A stretch of DNA of 57,692 nucleotides from Mesobacillus subterraneus (GTDB lineage: Bacteria > Bacillota > Bacilli > Bacillales > Cytobacillaceae), in NCBI RefSeq assembly GCF_023715485.1, contig NZ_JAMBOF010000023.1:1-57692 (forward strand). Reading direction: 5' to 3'. The translations under genes were made by a program, and so were the position numbers. This document shows, piece by piece, positions 54,061 through 57,692 of this stretch (positions are counted from its first letter, which is position 1; each line of letters starts with the position of its first letter). The notes under the pieces are model-generated. The model had not been told where the DNA came from, did no database searches, and was given only the letters and a program-made list of their open reading frames with translations.

Positions 54061-54079
54061 GCAAGAATCATGCCAAGAC
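54061..54079 (-). promoter_or_regulatory. Sigma-54 (SigL) -24/-12 promoter of the SDR gene
   Basis: The minus strand contains TTGGCATGATTCTTGCTTT. GG (54073-54074) and GC (54061-54062) are 10 nt apart. The first seven bases are identical to the operon promoter. The start codon at 54017 lies about 45 bp downstream. Confidence 0.8.
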
Positions 54080-54116
54080 AGTTTTGGTTTAAAAATAAGA
54101 AATACTGAAGTTAGAG

Positions 54117-54153
54117 TGTCCAGAATCTGGACAGTGTTTATGAAAAATGGACA
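54117..54153 (-). promoter_or_regulatory. Inferred activator-binding sites upstream of the SDR gene
   Basis: TGTCCA (54117-54122), GAATC, TGGACA (54128-54133) forms the same 6-5-6 inverted repeat as at the operon, extended to 7 bp. Another TGGACA half site lies at 54148-54153, 20 bp on. The site is 43-60 bp upstream of the -24 element. Confidence 0.65.
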
Positions 54154-54220
54154 GGCGCATTCTTAAACTAGGTATAAAATTAGATAAAAAGATTTTTTCA
54201 TTTGCGTTCTTAAAAACAAC

Positions 54221-54245
54221 AAAATGCAGAGCGATAGCCCTGCAT
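54221..54245 (-). terminator. Terminator of the EamA permease gene
   Basis: Minus strand stem ATGCAGGGC/GCTCTGCAT (54237-54245 and 54224-54232, one mismatch), loop TATC, then TTTTG. Confidence 0.75.
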
Positions 54246-54257
54246 CCAATCATTCTA

Positions 54258-55175
54258 TTAAGCTGCGTTCCGCTTTGCCCTGTTTCTCAACATCAATTCC
54301 TCGAGCGCTCCTGAGCCAAAAATTACGCCAGATATGATGAAGATCAGTCCAAGAAGATGTGAGGACGTAATGCTTTCCCCAAGGAAGATAGCGGCGAACA
54401 AAATTGAAAGAAATGTATTTAAGTTCAGGAAAATGGATGCTTCTGCAGGACCCGCCTGGCCGATTGCGTAGTTGTACAGCATATGGCCGACCGCCGTTGC
54501 AAATATAGCTGAGGCGAAAAAGATACTCCATAAACCTACCGTGCCATTACCCAAACTAGACAATCCTTCCGGTTCCTTCCACAATCCAATGAAAAATAAT
54601 AAAATTGACCCGAATACGAGCATGTATCCAGTCAACAAACGCGGGTCCAGGGTTTTTGCTGCCTTTGAGATGATGATAAAGCTGATGGCCTGCGAAAGAA
54701 TCGAGAGGAATACATAAAAGTCACCTAGCGACATGCCCGAAAAACCTGTACTTCCTGCGAGCACCGTCAACGTAACGCCAATCCCTCCGAATAAAAAGCC
54801 AAGCGTCCGGACAAATGTCAGCTTCTTTCCGAGGAATAGAATAGCCATCAACGCAGTAAGCAATGGACCAAGGCCAAGGATCAGCCCGCCATTGACCGCA
54901 GATGTCTCTTTTAAGCCAATGCCCAGGAAAAGGTGATGCCCGGTGACATTCAGGATTCCTCCCCCGATTATATAGAGCCATTCCTTTTGTGATGGCCTAC
55001 GAACCTTTTTTAAGAAAAAGAGAATGATAAAAACCGTTAGCCCTGCCGTGAAGACGCGAAGAGAAGTAATTGTGATCGGCGGGAAGTTCCCTACAATCAC
55101 CTTAAGCGCTGTCACGTTCAGTCCCCACAAAATCATGATTCCGGTAAGAATCAGATAGATTTGCAAATTTTTCAT
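54258..55175 (-). CDS. EamA/DMT superfamily permease
   Basis: 305 residues with ten hydrophobic segments in two repeated halves, each an EamA domain, starting with ILTGIMILWGLNVTALKVIV. The C-terminal half has YNYAIGQAGPAEASIFLNLNTFLSILFAAIFLGE, the typical second EamA signature. Transporters of this class export or import amino acids or metabolites. Starts at ATG 55175 behind GAAGGA. No tie to the acyl-CoA genes beyond position. Confidence 0.88.
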   Translation of the reverse strand: MKNLQIYLILTGIMILWGLNVTALKVIVGNFPPITITSLRVFTAGLTVFIILFFLKKVRRPSQKEWLYIIGGGILNVTGHHLFLGIGLKETSAVNGGLILGLGPLLTALMAILFLGKKLTFVRTLGFLFGGIGVTLTVLAGSTGFSGMSLGDFYVFLSILSQAISFIIISKAAKTLDPRLLTGYMLVFGSILLFFIGLWKEPEGLSSLGNGTVGLWSIFFASAIFATAVGHMLYNYAIGQAGPAEASIFLNLNTFLSILFAAIFLGESITSSHLLGLIFIISGVIFGSGALEELMLRNRAKRNAA

Positions 55176-55514
55176 GTATATCCTTCTTTCATTTAAACGA
55201 TTAAAGCATAACTACCATTCTACTACTTTTTTACAAAAGGGCAAGAGATAGGAAATTGTAAGTTGCTGGGACATTCCGAATCTCTCCTTTTTAAAAAACC
55301 TGCAGCCTAATGAAGTAAATTTCCATGACTTCCTTGGTTTTAATAAATTGTTCCAAAAACTAAGGAAATAGGAATCAGGACTTTAAACATCTATAAGTGA
55401 AAAATATAGTCGAATAGAACGGTTTATTATAAAAATCCGCAAAAACCGACAAAAAGAGGTTTAAATTCCGGAATGCTATCCTTGAAAGAATAATACTGGA
55501 AAGGAGGTGAAAGG
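55176..55514. other. Intergenic region before the secreted-protein genes
   Basis: No supported ORF. It is A/T-rich and must contain the divergent promoters for the EamA gene and for the secreted-protein pair; no pair of -35/-10 boxes was convincing. GGAGGTG at 55503-55509 is the ribosome-binding site of the next gene. Confidence 0.5.
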
Positions 55515-56390
55515 ATGAACTTCCGACAACTGATCATCACTGGCTTTATTGCAGGGGCAGCTATATTAATGCCAGACATTGCTTTTGCTGAAAAGGGTCC
55601 AGATGACAAAAAGCCTGGACAGCCTTTGACAGCGGTGCAGCCTACTCTGCCAGACAAGGCTGAGAATGCCAAAACTTCTGAAAAAAAACCAGCAGAACCT
55701 GTTGTTCAAAAACATCAGGTACAAATTAAGCCTGTTAATGACAAACCAGCTCAGGCAAAAATCGTTGTGAAGCCTGCTGAGATTGGGAACTCAAATGGAC
55801 AAGCTAAATCAGTTAATAAAAATGAGAAAGCTTCCAAAGTAAATTTGATTAAGAAGACGCACCAGGAAAAGCGAGATTCGGCAAAAGAATTTGAAGACCG
55901 TAGCAATAAGCAACTTAATAAAGCTGCTGTAAAATCCATACATAATGAAAGTGAATACGCAAAAGATACAAAGCGTAAATCACCTGGTTTGAAGGAAAAG
56001 GTTGAACCATCACAGGACTCAACAGTAACACCAGTATCCCAAAAAAGAACCGTGACTGTGGAAAGTGGACAAGCTCCTCCATCAGAAAGAGATGAACGCG
56101 ATTCATCCCAAAAGGAGAGTTCTCCCAAGCGTGAAAACGTGCCTAACCTTCCTTCACGCACCAAGACCTCAGGGGGGTCTTCAAGCGACCGGACAAGTAA
56201 TGGAAATACCAGCACTGCCTTTAGCGATAAATGGTTTGTTTGGGATGAATATTTTAATGTGAATCTCTTACATCCATTTACATCACGTGTTGCTGTTTAT
56301 CGAAGCCAGTGGGTCAATGCCCCTCCTTCCCCGCCACCGCTTCAAGCTCCTGTTTTTTTACCGTATACCGACGCAATTAGCCACGGATAA
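55515..56390 (+). CDS. Secreted low-complexity protein, unknown function
   Basis: 291 residues. A Sec signal peptide (MNFRQLIITGFIAGAAIL to AFA, cleavage near residue 25) is followed by ~190 residues rich in Lys, Pro, Ser and Glu that look disordered. A distinct C-terminal part is rich in aromatic residues and Pro (KWFVWDEYFNVNLLHPF, then PPSPPPLQAP). Strong ribosome-binding site GGAGGTG. It lies 26 bp before the next secreted protein gene and is probably co-transcribed. No known domain, sortase motif or lipobox was seen. Confidence 0.75.
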   Translation: MNFRQLIITGFIAGAAILMPDIAFAEKGPDDKKPGQPLTAVQPTLPDKAENAKTSEKKPAEPVVQKHQVQIKPVNDKPAQAKIVVKPAEIGNSNGQAKSVNKNEKASKVNLIKKTHQEKRDSAKEFEDRSNKQLNKAAVKSIHNESEYAKDTKRKSPGLKEKVEPSQDSTVTPVSQKRTVTVESGQAPPSERDERDSSQKESSPKRENVPNLPSRTKTSGGSSSDRTSNGNTSTAFSDKWFVWDEYFNVNLLHPFTSRVAVYRSQWVNAPPSPPPLQAPVFLPYTDAISHG

Positions 56391-56416
56391 CGATAATAAA
56401 AAGGGAGCGTTATTAA

Positions 56417-57692
56417 ATGAATAATTATATTAATGGAACTAAAGTTGTTAAGTCTTTTATGTTAGCTGGAGTATTGTCAATTGGAGTACTGACTGGAGGC
56501 CACTTCACTCAAGCTGCCGGCCCAGAAAAAGTTAAGGTTGAACAATCTCATGCAGTTAAACCAGTAAAGGTACAAACTGTTAATAATAAAAAGGCTGTTG
56601 TAAAAGCAACACCTGCAGTTCCAGCAAAGCCTGCTGTCAAGGCTCAGCCAAAAGCTGAAGATAAAGAAAAAGCAACGAAATCACAGGCTAGCATTCATGC
56701 AAGCGAAACAGCTAAAAAGCATGCAGCACCAAATGCTGCAGTTCATACAACTGTTCAGCCAGCACCTGCTGAAGAAATACCAGCTGAAGAAGTAGTAACT
56801 CAAGAACCAATTGTTGAAGAGGTTGTTGAAGCAGAACTAGTGGTAACAGAAGACACTGAAAAAGAGGCTGATTCAGACGATGCTGCTGAACTAAAGGCAG
56901 ACGCTAAAACAGAAGATGATGAAGAAGATACAGATCTTGATACTGATACAGAAATGAAAAAGGAAGATGATGAAGAAACAGATGATGAAAATTCTGAAGA
57001 CATCGAACTTGATACAGATGCAACTGTAAAAACAGAAGATGATGAAGATAATGACTCTGATTCTGAAGACATCGATCTTGATACGGATGCAACAGTGAAA
57101 ACTGAAGAAGATGAAGTTGTTGTAGATGAAGATGCAGAAGAAGAGGACGAAGAAAAAGTAAACCCTTCTGCAGAAAACAAAGCGAAATCTAAAGCTTTCC
57201 ACGCAAGCGAAACTGCTAAAGAGAAAGCTAACGAAAATTCAGCTGTTGCTTTGTCTGTAGAAGTTACTGATGAGGAAGCTACTGAAGAAGAAGTTGCTGA
57301 AGAAGAAGCTACTGAAGAAGATGTTACTGAAGAAGAGGTTACTGAAGAAGATGTTACTGAAGAAGAAGTGACTGAAGAAGAGATTACTGAAGATGAAGTA
57401 ACTGAAGAAGTTGTTACTGAAGAAGAAGTGACTGAAGAAGAGGTTACTGAAGAAGAGGTTACTGAAGAAGAAGTAACTGAAGAAGAGGTTACTGAAGAAG
57501 AGGTTACTGAAGAAGAGGTTACTGAAGAAGAAGTAACTGAAGAAGAAGTAACTGAAGAAGAAGTAACTGAAGAAGAAGTAACTGAAGAAGAAGTGACTGA
57601 AGAAGAAACGAAAGTATCTCCTTCTATTGCTAACAAAATGAAGTCTAAAGCTTTCAACGCAAGCGCAACTGCTAAAGAGAAAGCTAACGAAA
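56417..57692 (+). CDS. Secreted acidic repeat protein (partial, runs off the window)
   Basis: Open from ATG 56417 (behind AAGGGAG) to the end, 425 codons without a stop. A signal peptide ends near QAAG (about residue 34), then comes a Lys/Ala/Pro-rich region, a Glu/Asp-rich region, and 23 pentapeptide repeats of the type VTEEE (57263-57607, 15-bp units). The block KSKAFHASETAKEKANE occurs before the repeats and again (KSKAFNASATAKEKANE) after them; a shorter version, SIHASETAKKHA, lies near residue 97. Extremely acidic; Ca2+ or cell-surface binding is speculation. A long Ser-rich frame on the opposite strand is only a shadow of the repeats. Confidence 0.85.
   Translation, partial: MNNYINGTKVVKSFMLAGVLSIGVLTGGHFTQAAGPEKVKVEQSHAVKPVKVQTVNNKKAVVKATPAVPAKPAVKAQPKAEDKEKATKSQASIHASETAKKHAAPNAAVHTTVQPAPAEEIPAEEVVTQEPIVEEVVEAELVVTEDTEKEADSDDAAELKADAKTEDDEEDTDLDTDTEMKKEDDEETDDENSEDIELDTDATVKTEDDEDNDSDSEDIDLDTDATVKTEEDEVVVDEDAEEEDEEKVNPSAENKAKSKAFHASETAKEKANENSAVALSVEVTDEEATEEEVAEEEATEEDVTEEEVTEEDVTEEEVTEEEITEDEVTEEVVTEEEVTEEEVTEEEVTEEEVTEEEVTEEEVTEEEVTEEEVTEEEVTEEEVTEEEVTEEEVTEEETKVSPSIANKMKSKAFNASATAKEKANE
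57263..57607 (+). repeat. 23 tandem 15-bp units encoding VTEEE-type pentapeptides
   Basis: The 345 bp are in frame and uninterrupted. Early units vary (VTDEE, ATEEE, VAEEE, ITEDE, VTEEV); the last 12 are all VTEEE with synonymous changes at GTT/GTA/GTG and GAA/GAG. The length of such an array can vary by slippage. Confidence 0.9.

Noticed and set aside
56800-57657. A 285-residue Ser/Val/Thr-rich ORF on the minus strand
   Set aside because: It is the reverse complement of the Glu-rich pentapeptide repeat gene; GAA/GAG and ACT/GTT repeats read as Ser, Val and Thr codons. The plus-strand frame has a signal peptide and a ribosome-binding site.

Overview
The window reads as chromosomal DNA of a spore-forming Bacillaceae bacterium (Mesobacillus/Bacillus-like; the genus is inferred, not shown). 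Strong Shine-Dalgarno sites and U-tailed hairpin terminators are common. Three small acid-soluble spore protein genes and a KinB-like kinase are present. Gene order follows the Bacillus subtilis perR-gsaB-ygaDCB-fabL-mutY-yfh-yfi neighbourhood.

Layout: (1) 1-10.7 kb: the first bases of a 16S rRNA gene leaving the window on the minus strand, with boxA and two tandem promoters; then ygxA, ygzB, perR (with a near-perfect PerR box), a cobalamin adenosyltransferase/D-2-hydroxyacid dehydrogenase pair, a TetR regulator with a palindromic operator, bcp, a small K+ channel, a three-gene ABC-2 exporter and gsaB. (2) 11-17 kb: a large, stand-alone glutamate synthase-type protein behind an unusual structured leader, a small repeat array and ygaE. 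(3) 17-23 kb: a five-gene peptide ABC importer (D-F-A-B-C order) split by an internal terminator and a dispersed repeat. (4) 23-36 kb: conserved housekeeping and spore genes (ygaD, ntdP, ygaB, sspE, fabL, yfhS, mutY, yfhP, yfhJ, sspK, yfhH, recX, yfhF, yfhE, yfhD, an alpha/beta SASP). Near the end lie a cluster of DnaA boxes and, behind a perfect consensus sigma-A promoter, a likely unannotated noncoding RNA of about 270 nt. (5) 36.5-41.5 kb: a KinB-like kinase and the yfiB/yfiC heterodimeric exporter. (6) 41.7-54 kb: an acyl-CoA catabolism locus with three acyl-CoA ligases, a CoA-transferase, an acyl-CoA dehydrogenase, a thiolase, a 3-hydroxyacyl-CoA dehydrogenase-type SDR and a CBS-PAS-AAA-Fis sigma-54 activator. 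(7) 54-57.7 kb: a DMT permease and two secreted low-complexity proteins; the last has 23 acidic pentapeptide repeats and runs off the end.

The best candidate for an undescribed system is the sigma-54 (SigL) acyl-CoA regulon. The ligase-led operon and the SDR gene each have a -24/-12 element with the correct 10-nt GG-GC spacing. Each also has an upstream inverted repeat of identical form, TGTCCA-N5-TGGACA, which I infer to be the activator's binding site. Second are the noncoding RNA beside the KinB-like gene and the DnaA-box cluster. Third is the glutamate synthase leader, where a hairpin separates a strong Shine-Dalgarno sequence from its start codon. A dispersed repeat occurs three times with compensatory stem changes, and a 52-bp tandem array sits inside the acyl-CoA operon. 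All functional statements rest on motif reading and remembered families; no search was run.
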